Positions 44,487 through 53,895 of a DNA stretch of 64,000 nucleotides are shown one piece after another. How positions within the stretch are numbered: position 1 is the first letter of the stretch; the number at the start of each line of letters is the position of its first letter. The stretch is from Bacillus sp. ZZV12-4809 (GTDB lineage: Bacteria; Bacillota; Bacilli; Bacillales; Cytobacillaceae): NCBI RefSeq assembly GCF_009849585.1, contig NZ_VCRN01000016.1:1-64000 (forward strand). The letters are read 5' to 3'. The notes beneath the pieces were generated by a model. It saw only the letters and a program-made list of their open reading frames with translations, was not told the DNA's origin and searched no databases. The position numbers and the translations under genes are program-made.

Positions 44487-46298
44487 ATGGAAGCAAAAAA
44501 TATCAAAAAGGCAGTGCAGTACCGCAAGCTGATTGATGTATTGCTTGATTCCAGCCAGTATGCCGATGTCGTTTTGAAGGGGGGCTACTTTATTAATGTG
44601 ATCACCCGTGAGATCTATGAAGCCGACGTGGCGATGAAAGGCGAATATATTTTAATGGCCGGGGACGCAAAGGACTTAATTGGGCCAAAAACGATAGTGG
44701 AAAACATTAAGGGAAAATTCGTTTGTCCGGGGTTCATTGATTCTCACATGCATTTTGAGAGTGCGATGCTGACTTGTACGGAATTCTCCAAGCTCTCTAT
44801 TCCGACAGGAACCACCACACTGATTGGTGATCCGCATGAAATTGGGAATGTCCTGGGTGTTTACGGCATGCAGGCAATGATTGAGGAAGCTAAAACCCTT
44901 CCAAACCGGGTATTATTTACGGTCCCTTGTGCTGTGCCTGATGCTCCCGGGCTTGAAACATCAGGCTTTGATGTGACATCAAAGGATATGAAAGAGCTTT
45001 TGGCAGATCCATATGTGCAGGGAATTGGGGAAATTCAGAGCTTCAGCAATATTGGGCCGGTATATGAGCATGCACCGGAATTAATAGATGACCTTGTTGC
45101 AGCAGTTACATATGCAAACAGCATCGGGAAAACCGTTGAAGGGAACGCGCCCGGATTGTTTGGCAAAGAGCTTGCCGCCCACATTATCAGCGGAGGGAAC
45201 CATGTTTCCTGCCATGAAACCACCACAAAAGAAGAAACAGTCGAAAAGCTGCGCAATGGCGTGAGTGTGTTCATGAGGGAAGGCTCTTCCCAAAGAAATA
45301 TGGCAGACTGCATAAGGGCCATTACAGAGGATGGGCTGGATTCCCGCCGTGCAATCCTTGTATCGGACGATATGGTGCCTGCTGATCTGTTAAATTACGG
45401 ACATATGAATGATATCGTCCGCAGAACCATTGCAGTCGGCATAGATCCAGTGGAAGCGATCCAAATGGCAACCATTAATCCCGCAACCCACTTTGGCTTT
45501 AAGGATGTGGGGGTTATTGCACCAGGCAAAAGAGCAGATGTTGTCGTGATCAGCGATTTGATCAATATGACAATTGATCAGGTATACCTGGCTGGGAAAA
45601 AAGCAGCTGAAAAAGGAGAATTAACGATAGATATTGCTCCTTACATATATCCGGAAAGTGTGAAAAAGTCAGTGAAGCGGAAGCCTGTAACAGTGAAGGA
45701 ACTCGCTATTGAAGCTCCAGGCAGCCGTGCAAAAGTAAGGGCAATTGAAGCGATCCCTTTTCAGAATTTAACTGGCGGAGGCGAATACACAATGAATGTC
45801 AAAGACGGCATTGTGCAGCCTTGCCTAAAGCAGGATGTTCTCCCGCTCTTGGTTGTGGAGCGCCACGGCAGAACCGGAAAAATCGGCAAGTCATTTCTCC
45901 ATGGCTTTGATTTGAAAAGCGGAGCCATAGCAGAAAGCGTTGCTCACGATACCCACAATATTATTGTAACAGGAACAAACTACGAAGATATGGTCATGGC
46001 GGTGAACCGTGTCATTGCCATGGATGGCGGAATAGCCATGATAAATGATAGCAAAGTAGTAGGTGATTTGCCTCTGAGGATTGGCGGTTTAATGACAGAT
46101 GAATTAACCGGAAAAGAAATGAGTGAAAAGGTCGATGAATTGTCGCAGCTTGCCAAAGAAGTTCTTGGCTGCGGAATGGAAGTTCCTTTTATGCATTTAT
46201 CATTCTGGTCATTGGTAACAAGCCCTAAATGGAAAATTACCGATATGGGGCTTATTGATGTAGATAAGTTTGAGGTCATACCGACCATTATTAATTGA
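44487..46298 (+). CDS. Adenine deaminase-like amidohydrolase of the microcompartment operon
   Basis: A 603-residue paralogue of ade: FIDSHMHFESAMLT, IGDPHEIGNVLG, EGNAPGL and VSDDMVPAD, plus the C-terminal domain (HDTHNIIVTGTNYEDM). It may deaminate adenine inside the shell. Given the operon, it could instead act on 4-aminoimidazole or another amino-heterocycle. It starts 3 bases after the BMC-P stop. Confidence 0.9.
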   Translation: MEAKNIKKAVQYRKLIDVLLDSSQYADVVLKGGYFINVITREIYEADVAMKGEYILMAGDAKDLIGPKTIVENIKGKFVCPGFIDSHMHFESAMLTCTEFSKLSIPTGTTTLIGDPHEIGNVLGVYGMQAMIEEAKTLPNRVLFTVPCAVPDAPGLETSGFDVTSKDMKELLADPYVQGIGEIQSFSNIGPVYEHAPELIDDLVAAVTYANSIGKTVEGNAPGLFGKELAAHIISGGNHVSCHETTTKEETVEKLRNGVSVFMREGSSQRNMADCIRAITEDGLDSRRAILVSDDMVPADLLNYGHMNDIVRRTIAVGIDPVEAIQMATINPATHFGFKDVGVIAPGKRADVVVISDLINMTIDQVYLAGKKAAEKGELTIDIAPYIYPESVKKSVKRKPVTVKELAIEAPGSRAKVRAIEAIPFQNLTGGGEYTMNVKDGIVQPCLKQDVLPLLVVERHGRTGKIGKSFLHGFDLKSGAIAESVAHDTHNIIVTGTNYEDMVMAVNRVIAMDGGIAMINDSKVVGDLPLRIGGLMTDELTGKEMSEKVDELSQLAKEVLGCGMEVPFMHLSFWSLVTSPKWKITDMGLIDVDKFEVIPTIIN

Positions 46299-46357
46299 TC
46301 ATTAAAGCGGCATTCCCTGCCGCTTTTCATATATGCAGCGGGTAAAGGAGGAATATC

Positions 46358-47041
46358 ATGGGAGTGAAACTTGTCGATCTGACACAGGAAATTTATCAGG
46401 GGATGCCTGTTTTCCCTCTTCATCAGAAAACGATGATTTTCCCGAATATGTCTCACGAAGAAAGTGAAAAGCAAGTTGGATTCATGTTTGCAACTAATAA
46501 TCTGCTAATAAATGAACATGGTCCTACTCATAGTGATGCAACTTACGAATATGACCCAAATGGCCAATTCATCGATGAAATGCCGCTTGAGTATTTTTAC
46601 GGGCCCGCAGTTTGCCTGGATGTATCCCACATCCAGCCGCATCAATATATTACCGACCGTGATCTCAAGGAAGCACTGAGAAGATCACAGCAGTTTATTG
46701 AAAAAGGAGATATCGTCCTCCTCTATACGGGCCATTATAATCGCTCTTATGGTACTGACAAATGGCTCACAACATATACTGGCCTGGACTATCAGGCAGC
46801 AAAATGGCTGGCTGAAAAAGGTGCAGTCAATATAGGCATTGACGCTCCTGCCATTGATCATCCAGATGATTCTAAGTACTCCGGACACCTTATTTGCCGT
46901 GAATACGGAATTACCAATACGGAAAATCTCTGCAATCTCGACCAGATTGCAGGCATGCGATTTCTATATTTCGGACTCCCTCTCAGAATTCGGAAAGGAA
47001 CGGGATCTCCGATTCGTGCGGTTGCAGTTTTTATTGAATAA
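46358..47041 (+). CDS. Cyclase-family metal hydrolase (kynurenine formamidase-like)
   Basis: A 227-residue Cyclase-family (PF04199) protein. The metal motif appears as NEHGPTHSDA, a variant of HxGTHxDxP. KGDIVLLYTGHYNR and GIDAPAIDHPD are typical. Relatives open cyclic amides (isatin hydrolase) or cleave formyl amides. In this operon it is a candidate for hydrolysis of 4-imidazolone to formiminoglycine; that is inference. AAAGGAGGAA precedes the ATG. Confidence 0.9.
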   Translation: MGVKLVDLTQEIYQGMPVFPLHQKTMIFPNMSHEESEKQVGFMFATNNLLINEHGPTHSDATYEYDPNGQFIDEMPLEYFYGPAVCLDVSHIQPHQYITDRDLKEALRRSQQFIEKGDIVLLYTGHYNRSYGTDKWLTTYTGLDYQAAKWLAEKGAVNIGIDAPAIDHPDDSKYSGHLICREYGITNTENLCNLDQIAGMRFLYFGLPLRIRKGTGSPIRAVAVFIE

Positions 47042-47061
47042 TAACAAAGGCTGGTGATCAA

Positions 47062-47685
47062 ATGAAAGAGGCTTTTAACAGAGGCAAGGTCCGGGATGAG
47101 ATTATAATCCCGCCTTATGAAGGAAGAAGCGCACTGGTTCACAAAGGGGAAGAGCTGATTATTATTGATATGGAAGGAAAACAGGTTGGGGACTTTGTCT
47201 GCTTTAACTATGAAGATCCCGCGGAACATGTATCACCTGTTCATATGCGGGCTTCACTTAGCAGCATTCGCCTTAAAACGGGAGACTGGCTTTACAGCAA
47301 CCGCCGCCGTCCCTTAATGCAGCTTTTGGAAGATACTGTTGGAAAACATGATTTCTTCTTCCCGGCATGCGATTATTATCGCTACAAAGTAGATTTCGGC
47401 AAAGAGGACCACCCTAATTGCCATGATAATATCGCAGATGCATTGAAAAAGTTTAATATTCATCCTCCGGTAATTCCAGATCCCATTAATATTTTTATGA
47501 ATAATGTCCTTGATGCTGCCGGGGATTATGTTATTGCAGAACCGCTTTCCAAGCCTGGCGATTACATAAGGCTGAAAGCGCTGTGCGATGTTGTCATTGC
47601 CTGTACAACGTGTTCCCAGGACATGGCGCCTGTTAATGGGTTCAAAGTGACCCCTATTAAAATGCAAATTCTGGAGGCGGATTAA
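47062..47685 (+). CDS. DUF1989 (urea carboxylase-associated-like) protein
   Basis: A 207-residue protein with the DUF1989 core (IDMEGKQVGDFVCFNYED, HDFFFPACDYYRYKVDFG, HPNCHDNIADAL, CDVVIACTTCSQDMAPVNG). The Cys and His residues may form a metal site. Relatives lie near urea carboxylase and purine or urea degradation genes and have poorly known roles. It overlaps the next gene by one base. Confidence 0.9.
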   Translation: MKEAFNRGKVRDEIIIPPYEGRSALVHKGEELIIIDMEGKQVGDFVCFNYEDPAEHVSPVHMRASLSSIRLKTGDWLYSNRRRPLMQLLEDTVGKHDFFFPACDYYRYKVDFGKEDHPNCHDNIADALKKFNIHPPVIPDPINIFMNNVLDAAGDYVIAEPLSKPGDYIRLKALCDVVIACTTCSQDMAPVNGFKVTPIKMQILEAD

Positions 47686-48881
47686 TGAATGATATCCAGT
47701 TTCTTCAGCATCTGCTCCAAATTGACAGCTCCAATCCCCCCGGAAATGAGCATTTAGTGACTGAAGCATTTATTAATCGATGCAAGCAAAATGGTCTGCC
47801 TTTTAAAATGACCATGCTTGATGAGACTCGAAGCAATTTTGAAGTCACCCTTCCCGGAAAAAGCGGTAAACAGCTATTTTTATGCGGCCATATGGATACT
47901 GTTTCCCCTGGAACAGGAGAATGGGATTACTCCCCTTTTTCAGGGGAAATCGCAAATGGCCGGATGTATGGCAGAGGAGCTTCTGATATGAAAAGCGGTC
48001 TTGCAGCAATGTTTCTGGCATTAGAGGAGCTGTATCTCTCAAATACTATTCCGCCTGCAGACGTTACCTTTTTGGCAACATCCGGGGAAGAAGTCGACAG
48101 CTGCGGTGCCAGGGCTTTTCTAAAAGAAAATGATGAACGGAAAATTGATGCACTTGTCATTGCCGAACCGACAAATGAAAAAATTGTCATTGGCCATAAG
48201 GGGGCACTTTGGCTTGAAATCACAGCATATGGAAAGACATCTCACGGTTCGATGCCGGAACAGGGAATCAATGCAGTAGATCATATGCTGAAAATAATCC
48301 GGGTATTGGATGAAATGAAAATTGAATGGAAGACAGAAAAAAAGCCCCTCGGACAAAGCAGCCTGGCTGTTACCATGATTGAAGGCGGCGTGCAGACTAA
48401 TGTCATTCCGGATAAATGCAGCATCAGAGCAGACATAAGAACTGTCCCTCCTCAATCCCATTCCAGTTTTATTAACAGGCTAAAATCCAAACTTAATCTC
48501 CTGGAGGATCAGGGAGAAATTTATAAATACAGTGTGGAAACCCTGCTGGACCGCCCATCTATTTTAACAGATCCTGCTGAAGACATTATTCATTTAGCGC
48601 AAATGATAAAGGGAGGCCTGGCTGCAGATCATTACGGGGTGTCCTATTATACAGATGGGGCCGTGTTAAATCCAAGGAGTGAAATTCCGACTTTAATTTA
48701 TGGACCGGGTGATGAAAAGCTGGCCCATCAGCCAAATGAGTGGGTCAGTCTGGATGCCTATCAGCGCTCCATTCAATTTTACAGACAGCTTATTATGTCA
48801 TATGGAAAGCTTGAGCCTTCAAAAGTCAGTTCTATCCAAGGGGGGAAAGCTATTGAACAGTATCCTGATAAAGAATGCTGA
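47685..48881 (+). CDS. M20-family metallohydrolase (ArgE/DapE/allantoate-type)
   Basis: A 398-residue co-catalytic metallopeptidase. Metal ligands lie in FLCGHMDTV, RGASDMKSG and TSGEEVDSCGA; the dimerisation domain begins near GKTSHGSMPEQGIN. Family members deacylate amino acids or hydrolyse ureido or formimino bonds. Hydrolysis of a glycine derivative such as formiminoglycine or N-formylglycine is a pathway-based guess. It overlaps DUF1989 by one base and the next gene by 29. Confidence 0.92.
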   Translation: MNDIQFLQHLLQIDSSNPPGNEHLVTEAFINRCKQNGLPFKMTMLDETRSNFEVTLPGKSGKQLFLCGHMDTVSPGTGEWDYSPFSGEIANGRMYGRGASDMKSGLAAMFLALEELYLSNTIPPADVTFLATSGEEVDSCGARAFLKENDERKIDALVIAEPTNEKIVIGHKGALWLEITAYGKTSHGSMPEQGINAVDHMLKIIRVLDEMKIEWKTEKKPLGQSSLAVTMIEGGVQTNVIPDKCSIRADIRTVPPQSHSSFINRLKSKLNLLEDQGEIYKYSVETLLDRPSILTDPAEDIIHLAQMIKGGLAADHYGVSYYTDGAVLNPRSEIPTLIYGPGDEKLAHQPNEWVSLDAYQRSIQFYRQLIMSYGKLEPSKVSSIQGGKAIEQYPDKEC

Positions 48882-50190
48882 AATTGTTACGATGAATGCA
48901 GCCGAAGAAATCATTTTCGGAGATTTATATATTGTAGATGACCGTGTTGCCGAAATTGGACAAAACTTGACGCATCAAGCTGATAAAGTAATTGATGCCA
49001 GCGGAAAGACGGTTATTCCAGGATTTATTCAGACACATATTCACCTGTGCCAAACCCTTTTCCGCGGGCAGGCTGATGATTTGGAGCTGCTTGATTGGCT
49101 GAAGCAGAAAATCTGGCCGCTTGAGGCTTCCCATGATGAAGAGTCCATCTATTATTCTGCTATGCTGGGCATTGGCGAATTGCTCCAGAGCGGGACAACA
49201 ACTGTTGTGGATATGGAAACCGTTAATCATACCGAATATGCATTTCAGGCCATTGCAGAAAGCGGCATACGAGCATTAGCCGGAAAGGTCATGATGGATA
49301 AAGGTGATGAGGTCCCTGTTCCGTTAAGAGAAAATACCTCCGCATCCATACAGCAAAGCGTGGATCTCCTTGAAAAATGGCATAATCGTGATAACGGGCG
49401 AATACAATATGCCTTCTGCCCTCGTTTTGTAGTATCCTGTACCGAAGAATTGCTGACAAATGTCAGGGATCTTTCCGCACAGTATAACGTAAAAGTCCAT
49501 ACTCATGCATCGGAAAATTTCAATGAAATTCTCCTTGTCGAAAAAGAATTGGGCATGCGGAATGTCGTCTACCTGGACAGCATTGGTCTAGCCAATGAAA
49601 GGCTGATTCTGGCCCATTGTGTTTGGCTTAATGAGGAAGAAAAAAGAATCATTAAAGAGCGTGGGGTTAAGGTCAGCCATTGTCCAGGATCTAATTTAAA
49701 GCTGGCCTCAGGTGTGGCAGAGATTCCTTCATTAATCGATCAGGAGGCTTTTGTCAGCCTGGGTGCTGATGGGGCTCCCTGCAATAACAATCTGGATATG
49801 TTTAACGAAATGAGACTGGCTGCCATCATTCAGAAGCCTGTCCACGGACCAACAGCAATGAATGCAAGAACCGTCTTCAGAATGGCAACGATCGGAGGAG
49901 CTAAAGCAGTCGGAATGGAACAGGAAATCGGAAGCCTAGAGCCCGGAAAGAAAGCTGACCTTGCTATCCTGAATCTGAATGACTTTCATGTTTATCCGTC
50001 ATTTGATATCGATACCATCTCAAGAATTGTCTATTCAGCGACTCGTGCAGATGTGGAATCTACCATTGTGAACGGGAAGATTGTGATGGAAAATCGCAAA
50101 CTGAACACAGTAGATAAAAAAATAGTGTTAAGAGAAGCGAATACAAGCATTAAGAGGCTGCTCAAAAGATTAGAGACAGCTATATATTAA
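48853..50190 (+). CDS. AtzA/TrzN-family amidohydrolase (MTA/SAH or guanine deaminase-like)
   Basis: A 445-residue deaminase starting at TTG 48853, with AAGGGGGGAAAG upstream, inside the end of the M20 gene. Metal residues lie in QTHIHLCQTLFRG, VHTHASEN, LAHCVWL and LGADGAPCNN. Relatives deaminate guanine, 8-oxoguanine, methylthioadenosine or triazines. Here guanine, or 4-aminoimidazole, are reasonable candidates. It is the last gene of the operon. Confidence 0.92.
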   Translation: MNSILIKNAEIVTMNAAEEIIFGDLYIVDDRVAEIGQNLTHQADKVIDASGKTVIPGFIQTHIHLCQTLFRGQADDLELLDWLKQKIWPLEASHDEESIYYSAMLGIGELLQSGTTTVVDMETVNHTEYAFQAIAESGIRALAGKVMMDKGDEVPVPLRENTSASIQQSVDLLEKWHNRDNGRIQYAFCPRFVVSCTEELLTNVRDLSAQYNVKVHTHASENFNEILLVEKELGMRNVVYLDSIGLANERLILAHCVWLNEEEKRIIKERGVKVSHCPGSNLKLASGVAEIPSLIDQEAFVSLGADGAPCNNNLDMFNEMRLAAIIQKPVHGPTAMNARTVFRMATIGGAKAVGMEQEIGSLEPGKKADLAILNLNDFHVYPSFDIDTISRIVYSATRADVESTIVNGKIVMENRKLNTVDKKIVLREANTSIKRLLKRLETAIY

Positions 50191-50200
50191 TCTTCTAAAT

Positions 50201-50233
50201 GCGGCTGAGGGCAAATCGGCTGCTTTTTTATGG
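50201..50233 (+). terminator. Terminator of the microcompartment operon
   Basis: GCGGCTGA and TCGGCTGC pair (two G-U wobbles) around GGGCAAA, followed by six T, 11 bases after the deaminase stop. Confidence 0.7.
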
Positions 50234-50261
50234 TAAAATAAGTAAGTGGGGGTGTGGTGAT

Positions 50262-51131
50262 TTGAAAGCCGAAATGTTAGATCAAATAAATTTAATTCAG
50301 GCATCCGAATTTATAGCAGAAAAGAACGCTTTTCCAGAGAATCATATAGGGTATTTAGGGACCGAAAAAAATGATATCCTTCATAGTTTAAAAGAGTTGA
50401 ATAGTGATAACGAATCAGCTGCCTTCGTGATCTTTAAGGATGTTGCGATTGCAGGATTTCTAGGAGTTGATGCTGATCTGAATAAAAGGAATGCAGAATT
50501 ATGGGGACCTTTTATTCTCGATTCTGAATTGATGGGACATTTATGGGAAAAAGCACTCCATTATTTCGAAGGACAGCTGCATACATACTTTTTATTTGCC
50601 GATACCTCCAACCATGCTGCAGCCAAGTTTGCTTTAAAAAATGGATTCCTTCTGCAATCGGCTCAAACATACATGGAACTGAAAAAAAATTCAGGCTTCG
50701 GTTTTAAAAATGTCAGTTTATTGCCGGTTCACCTTCATAGTGACTTTATTCATTTACATGATACTTTGTTTCCTCGTGCATATTATTCAGGAAAAGAGAT
50801 TATTGAAAGGATCAATGATGATCACAAAGTCTATACATCTGAAGATGAAAATGGATTAGATGGTTATTTATATGCAGAATACAATCGTCAAGAAAAAGAA
50901 GGAAGCATTGAATTCATTGGTGTGGATCCTGATAAGCGGATGAAGGGCATTGGACGGAATTTGCTTGAAATGGCGGTTCATGATCTTTTTGTGAATAGTG
51001 TAGCCAATAGCATTAAGCTTTGTGTAGAGACAGCAAATGAGAAAGCGCTGTCTATTTATAAAAAAGCAGGCTTTAAAGTTGAGAGATCGCTGAATTTCTT
51101 TAAACTAGATATTCGGGTAAAAGAGCAATAA
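50262..51131 (+). CDS. GNAT-family N-acetyltransferase, two-domain
   Basis: About 289 residues from TTG 50262, with GGGGGTGTGGTG upstream. The C-terminal half carries the acetyl-CoA loop DPDKRMKGIGRNLLEMAV and the terminal ALSIYKKAGFKVERS. The N-terminal half is a degenerate GNAT-like domain (AKFALKNGFLLQSAQTYMEL). The acceptor is unknown. Confidence 0.85.
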   Translation: MKAEMLDQINLIQASEFIAEKNAFPENHIGYLGTEKNDILHSLKELNSDNESAAFVIFKDVAIAGFLGVDADLNKRNAELWGPFILDSELMGHLWEKALHYFEGQLHTYFLFADTSNHAAAKFALKNGFLLQSAQTYMELKKNSGFGFKNVSLLPVHLHSDFIHLHDTLFPRAYYSGKEIIERINDDHKVYTSEDENGLDGYLYAEYNRQEKEGSIEFIGVDPDKRMKGIGRNLLEMAVHDLFVNSVANSIKLCVETANEKALSIYKKAGFKVERSLNFFKLDIRVKEQ

Positions 51132-51196
51132 ATTAGTGTGCTTTTGTATTTTTAGGTAATATATAAGTAATCAGATAAAATGGAGGGAACAACAAA

Positions 51197-51610
51197 ATGG
51201 CTATTGAAAACCCAAGCAGGGACGAAATCGGTGTCCTCTTAAAAAAGGCAAAGAGGATTGCTGTTGTAGGATTAAGCGGAAATCCTGAACGTACATCCTA
51301 TATGGTATCAGAGGCGATGCAAAAAGCGGGCTATGAAATCATTCCAGTAAATCCTTCTCTTGATGAAGTACTTGGTGTAAAGGCAGTACCGAGTCTTAAA
51401 GACATCGAGGGGCATGTAGATATCGTTAATGTCTTCAGGAGATCTGAGTTTCTTCCGGAAATCGCGCAGGAATTTGCCGAAATAGATGCTAATATTTTCT
51501 GGGCTCAGCTTGGAGTGGCAAACCAGGAAGCATATGATTTTCTAAAAGAAAAAGGGTACACTGTCATTATGGATCGCTGCATTAAAGTTGAACATGCTCT
51601 GACGAAGTAA
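51197..51610 (+). CDS. yneT: CoA-binding domain protein YneT
   Basis: A 137-residue Rossmann protein of the CoA-binding family (IAVVGLSGNPERTSYMVSEAMQKAGYEIIPVNP, ending DRCIKVEH). The function is unknown. It marks the return to B. subtilis-like gene order (plsY/yneT/parE). TGGAGGGAAC precedes the ATG. Confidence 0.92.
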   Translation: MAIENPSRDEIGVLLKKAKRIAVVGLSGNPERTSYMVSEAMQKAGYEIIPVNPSLDEVLGVKAVPSLKDIEGHVDIVNVFRRSEFLPEIAQEFAEIDANIFWAQLGVANQEAYDFLKEKGYTVIMDRCIKVEHALTK

Positions 51611-51616
51611 ACTCAG

Positions 51617-51648
51617 CATGAGGTCTAAATAGATCTCATGTTTTTTAT
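51617..51648 (+). terminator. Terminator after yneT
   Basis: CATGAGGTCT and AGATCTCATG arms around AAAT (one wobble) followed by TTTTTT. Confidence 0.85.
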
Positions 51649-51783
51649 TATTTATAAAATCCATGTAAATAATGGGTTCGTGTAACGGAATTAATCATGA
51701 TAAATCTTTTAAATCCCAAGATCTTATTTGCCAAAACTAAATAAATAGATAAAATAAAGCATAGACCATCCTAATTTATATGG

Positions 51784-51811
51784 TAAAATATAAATACAGA
51801 ACATCTGTTCG
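51784..51811 (+). promoter_or_regulatory. parE promoter with LexA (SOS) box
   Basis: A TG-extended -10 (TGGTAAAAT, -10 at 51784-51789) is followed by AGAACATCTGTTCG (51798-51811). The latter contains GAACN4GTTC, the Bacillus LexA box, at about the transcription start. parEC is, as I recall, a LexA target in B. subtilis. The rest of the 301-base gap shows no other feature. Confidence 0.65.
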
Positions 51812-51912
51812 CAACCTGTTTTTTTACAAATAAAAATAGGCTGTACTGGTATGTTCAAATGCCGTGATTTTCGGCGGCAAGTGTTTTTGCAGGAAATGAA
51901 AGGGGTATGTTC

Positions 51913-53895
51913 GTGGCAAGAAATCAGGAAGCTTTTGACTACAATGATGATGCCATACAGGTACTCGAAGGGCTTGAAGCTGTTAGAAAACGCCCGGGTA
52001 TGTACATTGGAAGTACGGATGCAAGGGGTTTGCACCATCTTGTATATGAGATTGTCGATAATGCTGTCGATGAAGCACTGGCAGGATACGGGGATCATAT
52101 CATTGTTAGAATACATAAAGATAATTCAATTAGTGTACAAGATAAAGGACGCGGAATGCCTACAGGTATGCACAGAATGGGCAAGCCGACTCCAGAAGTC
52201 ATATTGACTGTCCTTCATGCAGGAGGAAAGTTTGGTCAGGGAGGCTATAAGACAAGCGGCGGGCTTCATGGTGTTGGTGCATCTGTCGTCAACGCCCTAT
52301 CTGAATGGCTAGTGGTAAAAATTAAACGTGACGGCTTTGTGTATGAACAGCGCTTTGAACTTGGCGGTAAGCCGGTTACTACCCTCGAAAAAACGGGCAA
52401 AACAAATCAATCGGGGACTACCATCCACTTTAAGCCGGATCCGTCGATTTTTTCGACAACCACGTATAATTATGAAACTCTATGCGAGCGTCTTCGTGAG
52501 TCTGCTTTCCTTCTAAAAGGAATGAAAATAGAAATCATCGATGAGCGTAATGATTTTCATGATGTTTTTCACTATGAAAACGGCATAGAAGCATTTGTTG
52601 AATATTTAAATGAAGAAAAGGATGTTCTCCACCCTGTCGTAAGCTTTGAAGGCGAAAGCAATGGGATTGAAGTGGACTTTGCTTTTCAATTTAATGATGG
52701 CTACTCGGAAAATGTTCTTTCATTCGTCAACAATGTCCGCACAAAGGACGGCGGTACGCACGAGGCCGGGAGCAAAACTGCGATGACAAGGGCCTTTAAT
52801 GAATATGCCCGCAAGGTGAATCTGCTGAAAGAAAAAGATAAAAACCTGGATGGAGCGGATCTTCGGGAAGGTTTCACGGCGATCATCTCTGTTCGTGTCC
52901 CTGAGGAGCTTCTTCAGTTTGAGGGCCAGACGAAAGGCAAATTGGGGACCAGTGAAGCCCGTTCTGCGGTGGATTCAGTAGTTTCCGAGCATTTGTCTTA
53001 TTTCCTTGAAGAAAACCCTGAGACAAGCTCACTGTTAATTAAAAAGGCGATAAAGGCTTTCCAGGCACGAGAGGCGGCCCGCAAAGCACGTGAGGAAGCA
53101 AGAAGCGGGAAAAAACGGAAAAAATCTGAAGCAATGCTTTCGGGAAAACTGACTCCTGCACAATCACGGAACCCTCAAAGAAATGAATTATATCTGGTTG
53201 AGGGGGATTCGGCAGGAGGGTCTGCCAAACAGGGCAGGGACAGGCGTTTTCAAGCTGTACTCCCGCTTAGAGGTAAAGTAATCAACACGGAAAAAGCAAA
53301 GCTTGCGGATATTTTTAAAAATGAAGAAATCAATACTATTATCCATGCAGTTGGTGCCGGTGTTGGAGCGGATTTTAATCTGGACGATGTCAACTATGAT
53401 AAGGTGATCATCATGACAGATGCCGACACTGATGGAGCGCATATTCAGGTGCTCCTGCTAACGTTCTTTTACAGGTATATGAAGCCGCTGCTTGAAGCAG
53501 GAAAGGTATTCATTGCGCTGCCTCCTTTGTATAAGGTCAGCAAAGGTTCAGGCAAAAAAGAAATGATCGAATATGCATGGAGTGATGATGACCTGCAGGA
53601 TACCATAAAAAAAGTGGGAAAAGGCTATATGCTCCAGCGCTACAAAGGACTTGGGGAAATGAACGCCGACCAGCTGTGGGAAACAACGATGGACCCTGAG
53701 TCGCGCACATTGATCCGCGTTAAAATTGATGATGCAGCCAGAGCTGAACGCCGGGTGACCACCTTGATGGGCGATAAAGTTGAACCCCGACGCAAATGGA
53801 TCGAAACAAATGTGGCATTCGGACTTGAAGAAGACGGCAGCATACTTGAAAATGAAAATATTTCAGTACTAGAGGAGGAGGGTGTTGACTCATGA
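51913..53895 (+). CDS. parE: DNA topoisomerase IV subunit B
   Basis: The ATPase subunit of topoisomerase IV, which decatenates chromosomes with ParC; 660 residues. GHKL ATPase motifs are [16 protein letters not shown] and [11 protein letters not shown], with [14 protein letters not shown]. The TOPRIM/metal motifs are [17 protein letters not shown] and [14 protein letters not shown] 51913 ([11 protein letters not shown]) is preferred over ATG 51907 for ribosome-site spacing and family N-terminus. The stop overlaps parC as ATGA. Confidence 0.96.
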   Translation: MARNQEAFDYNDDAIQVLEGLEAVRKRPGMYIGSTDARGLHHLVYEIVDNAVDEALAGYGDHIIVRIHKDNSISVQDKGRGMPTGMHRMGKPTPEVILTVLHAGGKFGQGGYKTSGGLHGVGASVVNALSEWLVVKIKRDGFVYEQRFELGGKPVTTLEKTGKTNQSGTTIHFKPDPSIFSTTTYNYETLCERLRESAFLLKGMKIEIIDERNDFHDVFHYENGIEAFVEYLNEEKDVLHPVVSFEGESNGIEVDFAFQFNDGYSENVLSFVNNVRTKDGGTHEAGSKTAMTRAFNEYARKVNLLKEKDKNLDGADLREGFTAIISVRVPEELLQFEGQTKGKLGTSEARSAVDSVVSEHLSYFLEENPETSSLLIKKAIKAFQAREAARKAREEARSGKKRKKSEAMLSGKLTPAQSRNPQRNELYLVEGDSAGGSAKQGRDRRFQAVLPLRGKVINTEKAKLADIFKNEEINTIIHAVGAGVGADFNLDDVNYDKVIIMTDADTDGAHIQVLLLTFFYRYMKPLLEAGKVFIALPPLYKVSKGSGKKEMIEYAWSDDDLQDTIKKVGKGYMLQRYKGLGEMNADQLWETTMDPESRTLIRVKIDDAARAERRVTTLMGDKVEPRRKWIETNVAFGLEEDGSILENENISVLEEEGVDS

